Assembly: GCF_004634215.1 (NCBI RefSeq)
Contig: NZ_SMMH01000016.1
Span: 23,063 to 87,062, forward strand
Direction: 5' to 3'
From: Deinococcus fonticola
Lineage (GTDB): Bacteria; Deinococcota; Deinococci; Deinococcales; Deinococcaceae
DNA: 64,000 nucleotides
Shown: piece after piece, positions 51,503 through 62,511 of the stretch
Position numbering within the stretch: position 1 is the first letter of the stretch
Layout: each line of letters opens with the position of its first letter
The notes under the pieces: model-generated
Seen by the model: the letters and a program-made list of their open reading frames with translations, nothing else
Databases searched by the model: none
What the model was told of the DNA's origin: nothing
Program-made: the position numbers and the translations under genes

Positions 51503-51763
51503 TCAGTCGTACTGGTGCCTGCGCCGCGAATCCAGGGCGATGCTGAGCGTGACGGTCAGTGCGGTAATGAGGGCCGTCATCACGATTTCCCAGGGATGGG
51601 CATTCAAGAGATAGGTGCAAGTCAGAGCGACAAGAGTAAGGGCCGGAATCCAGGCCCAGCGTTTTTTTAGGCTGATCTTGGTGCAGTGGTTGAGATAGGC
51701 GCGGCGATCCCTGGTGGCTTGAAAGGGCTGGAAATCAGTGATCACTGGCTCGGTCTGGGTCAT
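51503..51763 (-). CDS. Small two-span membrane protein
   Basis: An 86-residue protein with hydrophobic segments at about 36-53 (RWAWIPALTLVALTCTYLL) and 58-76 (WEIVMTALITALTVTLSIAL), charged ends and a basic tail (DSRRRHQYD). GAAGGAAATGACCC before the ATG contains a reasonable ribosome site. No family recognised. It precedes the OsmC gene by 35 nt, probably on one transcript. Confidence 0.6.
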   Translation of the reverse strand: MTQTEPVITDFQPFQATRDRRAYLNHCTKISLKKRWAWIPALTLVALTCTYLLNAHPWEIVMTALITALTVTLSIALDSRRRHQYD

Positions 51764-52126
51764 GGGTCATTTCCTTCAAAATGGTTTGAGCGGCCGACTG
51801 TGTAATAAGGGGAGCGGTTTGTTCACTGTATCTTCATCTTTTTGCTCTGACGGCTTTCTTTCAGAGGGTGACGGAATGAGATATGAAGATATGACTGGTG
51901 TGCCGCGACATCATCCGGCTCCACCAAAGGCACACAGCACGGGCGAGACTACGAGAACAGTGAAGTAAGAGTGCCCGTTCGCACGGCGCCTACCCCTGTT
52001 ATGGGGTACACCGCAGATAACAAGAGCATCAAATGAAAAAACGCCCGCCCCACATGGCAGGGCAGAGGCGTATCAAGGGCGGGCTTGAAGTGACGGCGTA
52101 ATCTCAGGAAAAGCTGGAACCTGGGT
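51764..52126. other. Intergenic region with a minus-strand terminator
   Basis: 363 bp. It holds the promoter side of the 86-residue gene, a weak 30-codon frame at 51876-51968 (ATG 12 nt after GAGGGTG, rich in Pro/His/Thr, no family) and the terminator at 52034-52084. Nothing else was seen. Confidence 0.4.
52034..52084 (-). terminator. Terminator of the 151-residue secreted protein gene
   Basis: On the minus strand GCCCGCCC, a loop of about 26 nt, GGGCGGGC, then GTTTTTTC. It lies 43-93 nt after the stop at 52127. Confidence 0.65.
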
Positions 52127-52582
52127 TCAGGGCATGCGCCCGATCATGCGGTCTCCCACGTAGTTCATGGCGTTCCAACTGTGGCGGTAGACTTCCATCA
52201 CGCTGAAGTTATCCACCAGCGCCACTGAACCATCGGGCAGTGTCAGGTCGTAACGCAGGCTCATTTTGGCCCAGGGCACCAGGGCGCTGGGGGCCGTAAG
52301 GGTCGGTTGCACCAGGATGGCATTGGGCGTGGCGACATCGTTGGCGATCTTGGCATTCGGGTACTTGCGCTTGATGGCCCCGGCCGAGTCACGTTTGATG
52401 GCGGCCAGAATACTGTTCATCTGATCCTGGCTGACCAGGGCCGTGTTCCCGATTACCTTGGCGTCCAGCACCACGTAAGTGGAGGTGCTGAGGGCGCTGG
52501 CATTCCAACTGGCGGGCAGGGCCTGCGCCAGCGCAGGACTCAGGAGGGTCAGAGCGGTCAGGCTGAGGAGGGTCTTTTTCAT
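52127..52582 (-). CDS. Secreted protein of unknown function
   Basis: A 151-residue protein starting MKKTLLSLTALTLLSPALAQA, a clear signal peptide cut near ALAQA. The mature part has no cysteine; LDAKVIGNTALVSQDQMNSILAAIKRD and SLRYDLTLPDGSVALVDNFSVMEVY suggest an alpha/beta fold. The frame is open upstream to 52753, but that part lacks a signal and ribosome site. No family recognised; monocistronic with its own terminator. Confidence 0.7.
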   Translation of the reverse strand: MKKTLLSLTALTLLSPALAQALPASWNASALSTSTYVVLDAKVIGNTALVSQDQMNSILAAIKRDSAGAIKRKYPNAKIANDVATPNAILVQPTLTAPSALVPWAKMSLRYDLTLPDGSVALVDNFSVMEVYRHSWNAMNYVGDRMIGRMP

Positions 52583-52756
52583 ATCTGTCAGTTCAACACA
52601 TGGAGTCTGACGGGCCATGAGGGAACACTGAGCACCGTCAGGTTGGTGCCACGCGCCTGCCATGTTCAGATCAGGCCCCCTTGACCTGAGCGTGCGCCAC
52701 CTGCCCGCCAACCGACCTGGTGAAAGGCTAGCTGAGTGGGAGAGACGCCGCACATC

Positions 52757-53545
52757 TCAGACACGGCCGAGAAAGGCATGCGTCCGGTAGTGCAGCGTGA
52801 CTTGCTGCCCCATCTCCTCTTGTTCGTGGGCATGCGCCGCGAACAGGTCGTCCAGGGCAGCGGTCATCAGCGCGTGCGCGGGATCGCTGGGGGCCGGCAA
52901 ATAACTGATACTGCTGGCCAGGCCGTGCAGGCGCTCACGGCTTAGAGGCAGCGGGTTATCGAAGATGACGGTTTCGTAGCCGCCCGGCATGAAGCGCGGA
53001 AGATCCCCTTCCGGCACCCGGCTGATTTGCAGGGGATTCTCCCCCTCCCGGTAGAACTGGGAGACCGCCTGCCCATACGCTTCATTAAAAGGGGCCGCCA
53101 CGCCGCGCCAGTCGTTCCACACCAGCAGCACTCGCCCGTCTGGTGTCAGGATACGCCGGAATTCGGCCAGTGTGCGCTCCGGATCAAACCAGTGCGCCGC
53201 CTGAGCCGCCGTGACCAGAGACACCGACTGTTCCGGCAACCCTGTCGCTTCCGAAGTGCCGTCCTGCACCGTCAATTGCCCCGCCTGCACAGCGGCAGCG
53301 AGCCGCGCGGCCAGTTGCGCCCGCATGTCCGGATTGGGTTCCACAGCGCTGACTCTGGCTCCGCCGGCCAGCAGCAGTTGCGTGAACAGCCCGGTGCCCG
53401 CGCCGATGTCTGCCACAGTGCCCAGCAGATGCCGGGCTGCCAGCCAGTCACGCAGCTCTGGCGGGTAACTGGGCCGCGCCGCCGCGTATACCTCAGCCCG
53501 GCCCAGAAAACGCTCAGCGTTCGGCACGCTGGGCCTCCTGGGCAT
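52757..53545 (-). CDS. Class I SAM-dependent methyltransferase
   Basis: A 262-residue Rossmann methyltransferase of the UbiE/Methyltransf_11 type: NAERFLGRAEVYAAARPSYPPEL start, motif I VADIGAGTGLFTQLLL, acidic loop VSAVEPNPDMRAQL, VQDGTSEATGLPEQSVSLVTAAQAAHWFD and LAEFRRILTPDGRVLLVWND. The substrate is probably a small molecule. Its start overlaps the end of the small membrane gene upstream by 32 nt, which couples their translation. Confidence 0.87.
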   Translation of the reverse strand: MPRRPSVPNAERFLGRAEVYAAARPSYPPELRDWLAARHLLGTVADIGAGTGLFTQLLLAGGARVSAVEPNPDMRAQLAARLAAAVQAGQLTVQDGTSEATGLPEQSVSLVTAAQAAHWFDPERTLAEFRRILTPDGRVLLVWNDWRGVAAPFNEAYGQAVSQFYREGENPLQISRVPEGDLPRFMPGGYETVIFDNPLPLSRERLHGLASSISYLPAPSDPAHALMTAALDDLFAAHAHEQEEMGQQVTLHYRTHAFLGRV

Positions 53546-53867
53546 GCCCCTCGGGAACCTGAACTTCTACATGGCCACGGGCATCTACCCGCAGGTCAGC
53601 CAGCGGCACTGCGGGGTGGCCGGCTTTTCCGGGGAACTCAGGGAAGGGAACCGGGCGGGTGGGTCGCCAGGCGTTCGCCACGAAGAAGACCACGCCGCCC
53701 AGGCCCGCCGCCACGATCACGAACCACAGCAGGCGCAGCAGCACCCCGGCCGTGCCCAGAGCAGCGACGCCTACCCCGACCAGCAGTTGCCCTGCCAGCC
53801 ACATGACCCCCAGGGCCACCACCGCCAGCAGGATCACGCCCAGCGCACCGAGAAGAAGGCGAGTCAT
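53514..53867 (-). CDS. Small membrane protein of unknown function
   Basis: A 117-residue protein with two or three spans (LLLGALGVILLAVVALGVMWLAG, LLVGVGVAALGTAGVLL, LLWFVIVAAGLGGVVFFVA) and a soluble C-terminal 45 residues (RPTRPVPFPEFPGKAGHP...). It overlaps the methyltransferase start by 32 nt. No family recognised. Confidence 0.6.
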   Translation of the reverse strand: MTRLLLGALGVILLAVVALGVMWLAGQLLVGVGVAALGTAGVLLRLLWFVIVAAGLGGVVFFVANAWRPTRPVPFPEFPGKAGHPAVPLADLRVDARGHVEVQVPEGHAQEAQRAER

Positions 53868-53922
53868 GCCGTGAGTATGCCAGAGTCACGAGTGGCATTC
53901 GCCAGCAACAGTCATCAATAAC

Positions 53923-53965
53923 AAGGGCAGGGAGAACTGGGTATGCCCAGCCGCTCCCTGCCCGG
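53923..53965 (-). terminator. Terminator of icd (nested hairpin)
   Basis: GGGCAGGGAG at 53925-53934 pairs perfectly with CTCCCTGCCC at 53954-53963; inside it CTGGG and CCCAG form a second stem. On the minus strand it is followed by TTGTTATT, 13 nt after the icd stop. Confidence 0.75.
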
Positions 53966-53977
53966 TGCCCGAATCGT

Positions 53978-55222
<1,245 letters not shown>

Positions 55223-55231
55223 TGCCTGACT

Positions 55232-55237
55232 AGTTTA
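55232..55237 (-). promoter_or_regulatory. TANNNT -10 box for icd
   Basis: On the minus strand TAAACT ends nine nt before the icd ATG; a weak CAGG lies between. Confidence 0.45.
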
Positions 55238-55500
55238 GCGTCCAGCGCACGTCAACAGGTGCGGGCCAGGTGTCACCGTGCGCGTGCAGACCGGGTGCAA
55301 AAAAGGCTGGGGATATGCTCTGCGTCTACTTTGACCCCGCCTGATAATCCTGCTCGTCGACCTGTGAGGTTGATCCTGACTGTCCTATAGGATGACGGGC
55401 CCGTATCCGCCTGCACTGTGGATGCCTTGCATGCCGCAAAATCCTGCATTGGCTGTCAAATCTTTCCTTTGCAGCACCTTGACAAAAGGAAGGCGCGTTA

Positions 55501-55529
55501 TTGCGTGCCTGGCGGAAAGGTGCTAGATT
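55501..55529 (+). promoter_or_regulatory. Promoter of the tRNA-Ala gene
   Basis: TTGCGT at 55501-55506 and TAGATT at 55524-55529 with a 17-nt spacer, about 30 nt before the mature 5' end. A better -35 hexamer, TTGACA, lies 22 nt upstream at 55479 but has no -10 at the right distance. Confidence 0.5.
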
Positions 55530-55558
55530 TCCTCTCGCCTTGACCGGCCCGCGCACGT

Positions 55559-55634
<76 letters not shown>

Positions 55635-55637
55635 CAA

Positions 55638-55664
55638 AACCCGCCATAAAGGCGGGCTTTTTTA
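55638..55664 (+). terminator. Terminator after tRNA-Ala
   Basis: CCCGCC, loop ATAAA, GGCGGG, then C and a run of six T. Confidence 0.85.
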
Positions 55665-55707
55665 TTGCATGGGTGGGTTTAGGTCGCTGGTTTTCCCCCC
55701 ACCCGCT

Positions 55708-57420
55708 TTACGGGTTCCACTGCTGGTTCGCGCCGTACTCGCCCGTGACGGTAAACGGCAGCAATTTCACCAGATTGAGCGGCAGGGTGACGCTCTGAGT
55801 GCCGCGCGTCACCCGCAGGCTGCCCGCCGTGTACTGCGCGGCCATGCCCGGCAGGCCCAGCACGGCCGCCAGCGGCACGTAAGCCTGCCCGCTCACATAC
55901 CGCACAGGCACGGTTATACTGGTGGCACTGGTGCCAGACGTGTCGGCGCGGCCCAGCGTGGCACTCGCGGGCGTCAGGTTCTGCACGTTCCAGCCGGTGG
56001 CGACGCTGGCCGGCGTCAGCGGCAGATAGATCTGCTGGCCGAACACTACCGCGCCCTGCCCGGCCATGATGGCAGCCTGCGCGGGCGTCAGGCTGGGTGT
56101 GGCGGTGGCGGTCACGGGAGCGGAGGGTTGCGGAACGGTCGTTTGCGGGGTAGCGGGTTTCGGGGTGGGCACCTGCGCGGTAACCGGGCGGCCGGGAGCG
56201 GCATTGGCGGCCTGGGTGGCCTGCCTGCGGGCCTCCTGTTCCGGAGCTGTCAGCAGTCGCCCCCAGCCCTGCGGGTGGCCGCGGAAGGAAGTCCACGCGC
56301 CCACCGCGAGCGGACGGGTCTTCTCCAGGGCGTTCAGGGTGCCGCCCTCGGTGGTGAAGTACATCACGCCGCTGTCGTTGACGCTGACGCCCGTGTCCAC
56401 TTTCTTGCCGGTGGGCAGCGTCCACAGCGCCTCTCCGGCCTGGCCGATGGCGTGCAGCGTGCCGGACAGGTCAGGGACCACGATGGTGCCGTCGCTCAAC
56501 TCGGCGGCGCTGCCGGCAATGGCGGCACCGGCCTTGTAGCGCCACTCGTCCTCGCCGCTGGTGTTGACGGCGTACACGGTGCCGTCGTAACTGCCGATGA
56601 CCACCAGGTTGCCGTCGGTCACGATGGGGCTGGCGTTCACGAACATTCCGGTGGGTTTACTCCAGCGCAGCTTGCCGCTGGGGTCGACACTGTAGATGCT
56701 GCGGTCACTGCTGCCGAAGTAGACGTTGCCTTCACTGTCCAGCGCCGGGCTGCTGAACACCAGTGACTTCGCGCTGAACACCCACTTGAGTTTTCCGTCG
56801 GGGGTCAGGGCGTGCAACTGGTTGTTGTGTGCCCCAAAGTAGATGGTGCCGTCTGCCGCCACCGCGGGGCTGCTGTAGATGGGCGCACCGACCTTGAACG
56901 TCCACAGCGTCTGGCCCTGGCTGTTCAGGGCGTACACGCTGCCGCCCGCCGTATTCACGATGAAGCTGCCGTCGCGGCGCAGGGCCGGCGTGGCGTAGAT
57001 GTCACCGTCCAGCTTCACCTTCCACAGCAGCTTTCCGCTGGGGTCGAGCATATAGACCTGATCGTCGTAGCTGGCGGCCAGGACGTTGCCGCCCGGCAGC
57101 ACCAGCGGCTGCGAACGGCCCATGTCCCCGGTCTTGAAGCTCCATTTTTCCTTGCCGCTGGCGTCGGTGCGGTACACCACGCCGTCCGAACCGACGAAAG
57201 TCAGGTCGCCGTTTGCGCTGACCGTCACCGGCGAGAGGACGCGCAGTTCCTTCGTCCAGGTGACTTTGGGTGGCGCGGTTCGGGGCAGCGCAGTTTGGGG
57301 CGTCGCTGCCTTCCCCGGGACGCTGGAGGCAGGCGACTGGGCCAGCGCCAGCGGGGACAGAACAGCTCCATGAAGCAGCGCAAAAGTAAACAGCGTAACA
57401 GTTCTCATGTGTGGCCTCAT
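55708..57420 (-). CDS. Secreted PQQ-like beta-propeller protein with C-terminal domain
   Basis: About 570 residues. Signal peptide (FTFALLHGAVLSPLALAQ), then a propeller (about 50-385) made of repeated PQQ-like units such as DGVVYRTDASGKEKWSFKTG, DQVYMLDPSGKLLWKVKLDG and GSVYALNSQGQTLWTFKVG (Y-x-L/D-x3-G-x3-W pattern). A Pro/Thr/Ala linker leads to a C-terminal part with VPVRYVSGQAYVPLAAVLGLPG, like the stalk domain of Cu-amine-oxidase N1 proteins. Conserved catalytic PQQ residues are not evident, so it is more likely a structural or scaffolding protein at the envelope. AAGGAGATC upstream of the ATG at 57418-57420 sets the start. Confidence 0.8.
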   Translation of the reverse strand: MRPHMRTVTLFTFALLHGAVLSPLALAQSPASSVPGKAATPQTALPRTAPPKVTWTKELRVLSPVTVSANGDLTFVGSDGVVYRTDASGKEKWSFKTGDMGRSQPLVLPGGNVLAASYDDQVYMLDPSGKLLWKVKLDGDIYATPALRRDGSFIVNTAGGSVYALNSQGQTLWTFKVGAPIYSSPAVAADGTIYFGAHNNQLHALTPDGKLKWVFSAKSLVFSSPALDSEGNVYFGSSDRSIYSVDPSGKLRWSKPTGMFVNASPIVTDGNLVVIGSYDGTVYAVNTSGEDEWRYKAGAAIAGSAAELSDGTIVVPDLSGTLHAIGQAGEALWTLPTGKKVDTGVSVNDSGVMYFTTEGGTLNALEKTRPLAVGAWTSFRGHPQGWGRLLTAPEQEARRQATQAANAAPGRPVTAQVPTPKPATPQTTVPQPSAPVTATATPSLTPAQAAIMAGQGAVVFGQQIYLPLTPASVATGWNVQNLTPASATLGRADTSGTSATSITVPVRYVSGQAYVPLAAVLGLPGMAAQYTAGSLRVTRGTQSVTLPLNLVKLLPFTVTGEYGANQQWNP

Positions 57421-57493
57421 CAGATGGTGATCTCCTTTACAGTGCCTTAAAAGTGTGGTCAGAGAGTGGGGCGCAGGTGGACGCCCGTCAAAG

Positions 57494-57499
57494 TAGCGT
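57494..57499 (+). promoter_or_regulatory. TANNNT -10 box for the small secreted protein gene
   Basis: TAGCGT ends six nt before the ATG at 57506. Confidence 0.45.
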
Positions 57500-57505
57500 C
57501 CTAAG

Positions 57506-58009
<504 letters not shown>

Positions 58010-58030
58010 GCCCCACCCCTGTCCTGACCG

Positions 58031-58058
58031 ACGCCTCCCGAAATGGGGGGCGTTTTTC
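58031..58058 (+). terminator. Terminator after the small secreted protein gene
   Basis: ACGCCTCCC, loop of five, GGGGGGCGT (one G-T pair) followed by TTTT. Confidence 0.75.
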
Positions 58059-58078
58059 GTTTTGGCCTCTTGCTTTGT

Positions 58079-58084
58079 TACCAT
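58079..58084 (+). promoter_or_regulatory. TANNNT -10 box for the tRNA nucleotidyltransferase gene
   Basis: TACCAT ends six nt before the ATG at 58091, which supports that start rather than an upstream one. Confidence 0.45.
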
Positions 58085-58090
58085 GACGTT

Positions 58091-59395
58091 ATGTTTCGCC
58101 GCCCCGCCCTGCCGCCTTTCCCCGCCGGGGGCCTGCTGGTGGGCGGGGCGGCGCGGGACGTGCTACGCGGGGTCACCCCCAGGGATTTCGACTGGGCGGT
58201 GCCCGATCCACGGAACGCCGCGCAGGTCTTGGCGGCGCAGCGGCAGGGCAGCGCCTTTCCACTCGACTTGCAGCGGGGCTACTGGCGCGTTCACCTCGCG
58301 GAAGGTGAGCAGCACGATTTCGTGCCGCTTCCGGCAGATGTCACCGCCGACCTGCTGCGGCGCGACTTCACGTTGAACGCCCTGGCGCTGACCGGGGACG
58401 GGCGCCTGCTCGACCCGGCGGGCGGTCAGCGTGACCTGAAGGCGCGGCGGCTGCGCATGGTCTCGGCCAGCAACCTGCGGGCCGACCCGCTGCGGGCCTG
58501 GCGGGCGGCGCGGTTCGCCACGACCCTGAACTTCACGCTGGAGCTGGAAACGGAAAGGGTGGTGCGTCAGGTCGCGCAGGAAGTCGCGGCGGGCACTCTG
58601 CCCATGCCCGCCTGGGAGCGCGTCCGTGACGAAATGCAGGCTTTGCTGGCGCATCAGGACGCGGCGCCCGGTGTGCAGCGCCTCGAAGGCCTGGGGCTGC
58701 TGGCCCTGACCCTGCCCGAACTGCGCGAGGGGCAGGGAGTGGGGCACGGCGGGTTTCATCACCTGGACGTGTACGCGCACAACCTGGAGGCCCTGCACCA
58801 GTTGCTGGCCCGCACCCCCGATGCCCCTCTGCCGCTGCGCTGGGCGACGCTGCTGCACGACGTCGGCAAACCGCGCACGCAGGCCCGTGACCCCGACACC
58901 GGGCGCCTCACCTTTCACGGCCACGACAAGGTCGGCGCGGCCATGACCGGGGCCATGCTGGAACGTCTGAAACTGAGCAGCGCCGACACCCGTCATGCGG
59001 CGAAGCTGGTCGCCGCGCACATGGTGCCGCTGCCGGCCACCCCCCAGGAAGCGCGGCGCTTCGTGCACCGCCGGCGTGACCTGCTGCCGGATCTGCTGCG
59101 GCTGATGCTGGCCGATCGCGAGGCCGCCCGTGGCCCGCAGAGCACCCCCGCCAGCCGCCACGCCTACGCGCTGGGCCTGGAGCGGGTGCTGGAAGCGCTG
59201 GAAGAGCAGCCTGAGCGCTCGCCGCCACCTCTGCTGAGTGGGAGCGAGATCATGGCCCTGCTGCACCTGCCGCCCGGCCCGCGTGTGGGCGTGGCGGCCC
59301 GGCAACTGGCGGAAGCCGCTGCCCTGCGCGAAGTGACCACCCCGGACGAGGCGAGGGCCTACCTGCTGGCCTGGCAGTCGGTAGATACCGGTTGA
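58091..59395 (+). CDS. tRNA nucleotidyltransferase / poly(A) polymerase family, HD domain
   Basis: A 434-residue class II nucleotidyltransferase. The head has [25 protein letters not shown] (GG...RD and the metal-binding D-F-D), [25 protein letters not shown] and [13 protein letters not shown], the neck and body motifs. An HD domain follows ([31 protein letters not shown]). Deinococcus is known to split CCA addition between a CC-adding and an A-adding enzyme, so this is probably one of the two; the sequence alone does not say which. Monocistronic. Confidence 0.88.
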   Translation: MFRRPALPPFPAGGLLVGGAARDVLRGVTPRDFDWAVPDPRNAAQVLAAQRQGSAFPLDLQRGYWRVHLAEGEQHDFVPLPADVTADLLRRDFTLNALALTGDGRLLDPAGGQRDLKARRLRMVSASNLRADPLRAWRAARFATTLNFTLELETERVVRQVAQEVAAGTLPMPAWERVRDEMQALLAHQDAAPGVQRLEGLGLLALTLPELREGQGVGHGGFHHLDVYAHNLEALHQLLARTPDAPLPLRWATLLHDVGKPRTQARDPDTGRLTFHGHDKVGAAMTGAMLERLKLSSADTRHAAKLVAAHMVPLPATPQEARRFVHRRRDLLPDLLRLMLADREAARGPQSTPASRHAYALGLERVLEALEEQPERSPPPLLSGSEIMALLHLPPGPRVGVAARQLAEAAALREVTTPDEARAYLLAWQSVDTG

Positions 59396-59435
59396 CCCCT
59401 TGAGTGAGCCTTAAAGGTCACCCCCGGTTGACCTT
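59388..59435 (+). promoter_or_regulatory. Repeat-rich operator candidate upstream of the GH13 gene
   Basis: CCGGTTGACC occurs at 59388 and again at 59424. AAGGTCA at 59414-59420 and TGACCTT at 59429-59435 form a perfect 7-bp inverted repeat with an 8-nt spacer. The cluster lies 70-115 nt before the GH13 start, a place for a repressor or activator; no regulator gene is near. Confidence 0.45.
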
Positions 59436-59491
59436 GTAAGGTTCTGGTCGGCCCCTGAACCAGCGTGACATCTCTGCTTGAATCGGTGCGT

Positions 59492-59497
59492 TACACT
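59492..59497 (+). promoter_or_regulatory. TANNNT -10 box for the GH13 gene
   Basis: TACACT ends eight nt before the ATG at 59506. Confidence 0.5.
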
Positions 59498-59505
59498 GCC
59501 GCCCG

Positions 59506-60966
59506 ATGACGCAGGACGCTTCGCCCGAATCCCGCCCGCTGACGCCCGACTGGGTGCGGGACGCCGTTTTCTACCAGATCTTTCCGGATCGTTTTGCCCG
59601 CAGTGGCCGCATCACTGGCCTGAGCTTGCAGGAGTGGGGCGACACCCCCACCTTTCACCAGTACATGGGCGGTGACCTGTGGGGCGTGGCCGACAAGCTC
59701 GATTACCTGCAGGGCCTGGGCGTCAACGCCATCTACTTCTGCCCGGTGTTCCAGTCGGCGAGCAACCACCGCTATCACACGCACGACTACTACCAGGTCG
59801 ATCCGATGCTGGGCGGCAACGAGGCCCTGCGCCGGCTGATCGACGAGGCCCACCGCCGGGGGATCAAGGTCGTGCTGGACGGCGTGTTCAACCACAGCAG
59901 CCGCGGCTTTTTTCAGTTCAACGACCTGCTGGAACAGGGGCCACACAGCGCCTACAGGGACTGGTTTCACGTCGAGGCCTGGCCGCTGCAACCCTACGAC
60001 GACACCCGCCCCGCCAACTACGCCGCTTGGTGGGGCAACCGCGCCCTGCCGAAATTCAACACCGAGAACCCCGCCGTGCGCGAATTTCTGTGGCAGGTGG
60101 CCGAATACTGGATCAGGTTCGGCATCGATGGCTGGCGGCTGGACGTGCCCAACGAGATCGACGACGACAGCTTCTGGCAGGAATTCCGCCGCCGCGTCAA
60201 GGCCATTAACCCGGACGCCTACATCGTCGGGGAAATCTGGGGCGACGCGCACCGCTGGCTGCGGGGCGACCAGTTCGACGCCGTGATGAATTACCACTTC
60301 ACCCGCCCCTGCCTGGCCTTCTTCGGCGCGCACACGCTGGATCACCGCATGAACGAGGTCAGCGGCACCGGCCACGTCGCCCCTATGACCGCCGACGAGT
60401 TTGCCGGTCGCATGACCGCCGTGACGCAGATGTACCACCCGGACATCGTGCGCGTGCAACTGAACCTGCTGGATTCTCATGACACTGCCCGTTACCTGAC
60501 CGCCGTGGGGGGCGATGCCAGCGCGCACCGCCTGGCCCTTACCTTCCAGTTCACGTACGTCGGCGCACCGTGCCTGTACTACGGCGACGAGATCGGCCTG
60601 CCCGGCGGCCCCGACCCCGACTGCCGCCGCGCCTTTCCCTGGGACGAACAGCAGTGGAACCAGGACACGCTGGCCCTGGTGCGCCGCCTCAGCGCCGCGC
60701 GCCACGCCAGTGACGCCCTCAAGCAGGGCGAATTCCGGGTCACGCACGCCCGCGGCGAGCACCTGGTGTTCGTTCGCCCGCACGTCAGTGGCACCGCCCA
60801 CGTCGCCATGAACGCCGGTCAGCACCCGGCCAGCCTTCCCGTTCAGGTGGACGCCCCCGGCCCTTACCGCGACGCCCTAACCGACCGCGTCTACGACCTG
60901 GCGCCCGGCATGGAAATCGAAATTCCAGCGCGCGGTTCCGTGATTCTGCTGCCCGTTCAGGCCTGA
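59506..60966 (+). CDS. GH13 alpha-amylase-family enzyme (neopullulanase/cyclomaltodextrinase-like)
   Basis: A 486-residue cytosolic GH13 enzyme with no signal peptide. It starts right at the barrel ([16 protein letters not shown]), without the N-terminal domain that dimeric neopullulanases use. Catalytic set: nucleophile Asp in [13 protein letters not shown], acid Glu in [11 protein letters not shown], third Asp in [11 protein letters not shown]; region [15 protein letters not shown]. The middle motif region MPKFN-like [12 protein letters not shown] is the marker of the neopullulanase/CGTase-like subfamily. It should hydrolyse maltodextrins or cyclodextrins. The beta-sandwich C-domain is present. 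Confidence 0.92.
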   Translation: MTQDASPESRPLTPDWVRDAVFYQIFPDRFARSGRITGLSLQEWGDTPTFHQYMGGDLWGVADKLDYLQGLGVNAIYFCPVFQSASNHRYHTHDYYQVDPMLGGNEALRRLIDEAHRRGIKVVLDGVFNHSSRGFFQFNDLLEQGPHSAYRDWFHVEAWPLQPYDDTRPANYAAWWGNRALPKFNTENPAVREFLWQVAEYWIRFGIDGWRLDVPNEIDDDSFWQEFRRRVKAINPDAYIVGEIWGDAHRWLRGDQFDAVMNYHFTRPCLAFFGAHTLDHRMNEVSGTGHVAPMTADEFAGRMTAVTQMYHPDIVRVQLNLLDSHDTARYLTAVGGDASAHRLALTFQFTYVGAPCLYYGDEIGLPGGPDPDCRRAFPWDEQQWNQDTLALVRRLSAARHASDALKQGEFRVTHARGEHLVFVRPHVSGTAHVAMNAGQHPASLPVQVDAPGPYRDALTDRVYDLAPGMEIEIPARGSVILLPVQA

Positions 60967-60992
60967 AGGGTCAGAGAAGGAAGTGGACAGTA

Positions 60993-61020
60993 GGCGGCCA
61001 GAGCTCAGGCTTTGGCCGCC
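60993..61020 (+). terminator. Hairpin after the GH13 gene
   Basis: GGCGGCCA and TGGCCGCC form an 8-bp stem with a 12-nt loop, 27 nt after the stop. No T run follows, so termination strength is uncertain. Confidence 0.4.
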
Positions 61021-61117
61021 CCTCAAGCCTTCCCACTCACCGCGTGCCTGACGAGCTTCCAGTGGCCGCCGACCACTGCGGCGCGGCAATCTGTCAGCAT
61101 TTCGCGTCGATTGCGCG

Positions 61118-61123
61118 TAGCAT
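61118..61123 (+). promoter_or_regulatory. TANNNT box for the MFS gene
   Basis: TAGCAT lies 12 nt before the ATG at 61136, with AGGGGG between them, so here a short leader with a ribosome site is likely. Confidence 0.4.
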
Positions 61124-61135
61124 AGGGGGCCTGTT

Positions 61136-62446
61136 ATGCCGTTACCCCGCCTGGCCCTCGACCGCCTTCCACTCAAACCCGGCACTGCTTCCAGCGTCCT
61201 GGCGGCGTCCCTGACGCTGGTGACGTCCGAATTCGTGCGCAGCGGCATGTACGGCGCTTACTTCACGCAGGTGATCGACACGCAGTACCACCTGCCGGTC
61301 GCGGTGGCGGGCATGGTCGTCGCGGCGCACATGATCGCCGACACACTCATGCGGGCGCCTGCCGGGTCGCTGATCCAGAAGTACGGGCCGCAAAAAGTCG
61401 CGTTTGCCGGCGCAGTTCTGAGCCTGGTCGCCCTGAGTCTGTTGCTGCTGCCGGCGGCGCACTCCATCTGGATGGTCATTCTTATTGCTGCGCTGCACGG
61501 CATCGGGTTTTCGCCGGTGTGGCCGGCCATGATGAACCTGACCGCCGACGCCGCCCTGCCCGGGTACGAGGGCCGCACCCTGACGCTGGTGACCAGTTCA
61601 TTGATGCCGCTGGTCGGCCTGGGCTTCATGGTGTACGGGGCGGTTGCCAAGAATCCGGATTTTCCCATTATGGCCATGACGCTGGGGCTGCTGGTGCTGG
61701 CGGTGCTGGCCACGCTGCTGCTGCCTGCCCGGCGCCTGATTCACCACGCCAGCGAAGAGGATCAGCAAGCCAAGCCTCCCTCGGCCAGCCTGAGACGCCT
61801 GGTGCTGCCGCTGCTGCCCGCCGCACTGATGCAGACGCTGACGCAGGCCATCGTGGGCAACTGGCTGTTCCGCATCGCGCCGGAACTGGGCCTGGGGTAC
61901 TGGGACCTGATCGCCCTGCTGGCCGTGGGCGGCGTGGTGGCGTTCGGGGCCATGCCACGCACCGGAAAAATCGCGGACGGTGGGCGAGCGCGGCTGGCGG
62001 TCACGGTGGGGTACGTGCTGGTCGCCGCCGGCATGCTGGGGTTCGCGCTGACCCCGCCGGTCTGGGCCCTGTTCGTCCTGGCCCCGGTGGTGGGCCTGGG
62101 CTACGCCTTCGTGACGCCCGGCTGGGCCGCCCTGGTCGCGCAGACCCTCCCGGAAGCGCAGCGGCCCGCCGCCTGGGGCATCCTGATGACCGTGGAGAAC
62201 GGCGGTATGGCGCTGGGGCCGGCCCTGGGTGGCTTGACATACCAGCTGGTCGGTGCCCCCGGCCCGTTCGGCCTGAACGCCGTGCTCAGCATCGTCACGG
62301 CCGGCGGGTACATCCTCTTCAGGCAGCACTTTCCCTCCACCAACCGCAGCGCGCCAGCCGCGAACAGCGAACCCGTGCATGTCGCCCCTACCCCCGCCCA
62401 CGTGGACGCCGACTACGCCCGCCTGCAAGAGGAAACCAAGACCTGA
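61136..62446 (+). CDS. Major facilitator superfamily transporter
   Basis: A 436-residue protein with twelve predicted spans. The start (LTLVTSEFVRSGMYGAYFTQVIDTQYHLPVAVAGMVVAAHMIADTLMRAPAGSLIQKYGPQKV) holds the MFS loop 2-3 motif region; the second half has LALTVGYVLVAAGMLGFAL-like helices and MTVENGGMALGPALGG. A central cytosolic loop (about 200-225) splits the halves. Exporter of unknown substrate. The C-terminal 50 residues are hydrophilic. Confidence 0.87.
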   Translation: MPLPRLALDRLPLKPGTASSVLAASLTLVTSEFVRSGMYGAYFTQVIDTQYHLPVAVAGMVVAAHMIADTLMRAPAGSLIQKYGPQKVAFAGAVLSLVALSLLLLPAAHSIWMVILIAALHGIGFSPVWPAMMNLTADAALPGYEGRTLTLVTSSLMPLVGLGFMVYGAVAKNPDFPIMAMTLGLLVLAVLATLLLPARRLIHHASEEDQQAKPPSASLRRLVLPLLPAALMQTLTQAIVGNWLFRIAPELGLGYWDLIALLAVGGVVAFGAMPRTGKIADGGRARLAVTVGYVLVAAGMLGFALTPPVWALFVLAPVVGLGYAFVTPGWAALVAQTLPEAQRPAAWGILMTVENGGMALGPALGGLTYQLVGAPGPFGLNAVLSIVTAGGYILFRQHFPSTNRSAPAANSEPVHVAPTPAHVDADYARLQEETKT

Positions 62447-62511
62447 ACCACACCCCACAGCGGGCCAGCCTCGTTGCGCTGGGTTCCTGACCTGCGCTAG
62501 ATATAGGGGCC

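Noticed and set aside
51876..51968. Thirty-codon peptide gene
   Set aside because: Weak ribosome site, no hydrophobic or conserved feature; kept only as a note in the intergenic entry.
59491..60825. Minus-strand frame of over 440 codons across the GH13 gene
   Set aside because: Antisense shadow; the plus strand encodes a complete GH13 catalytic set.
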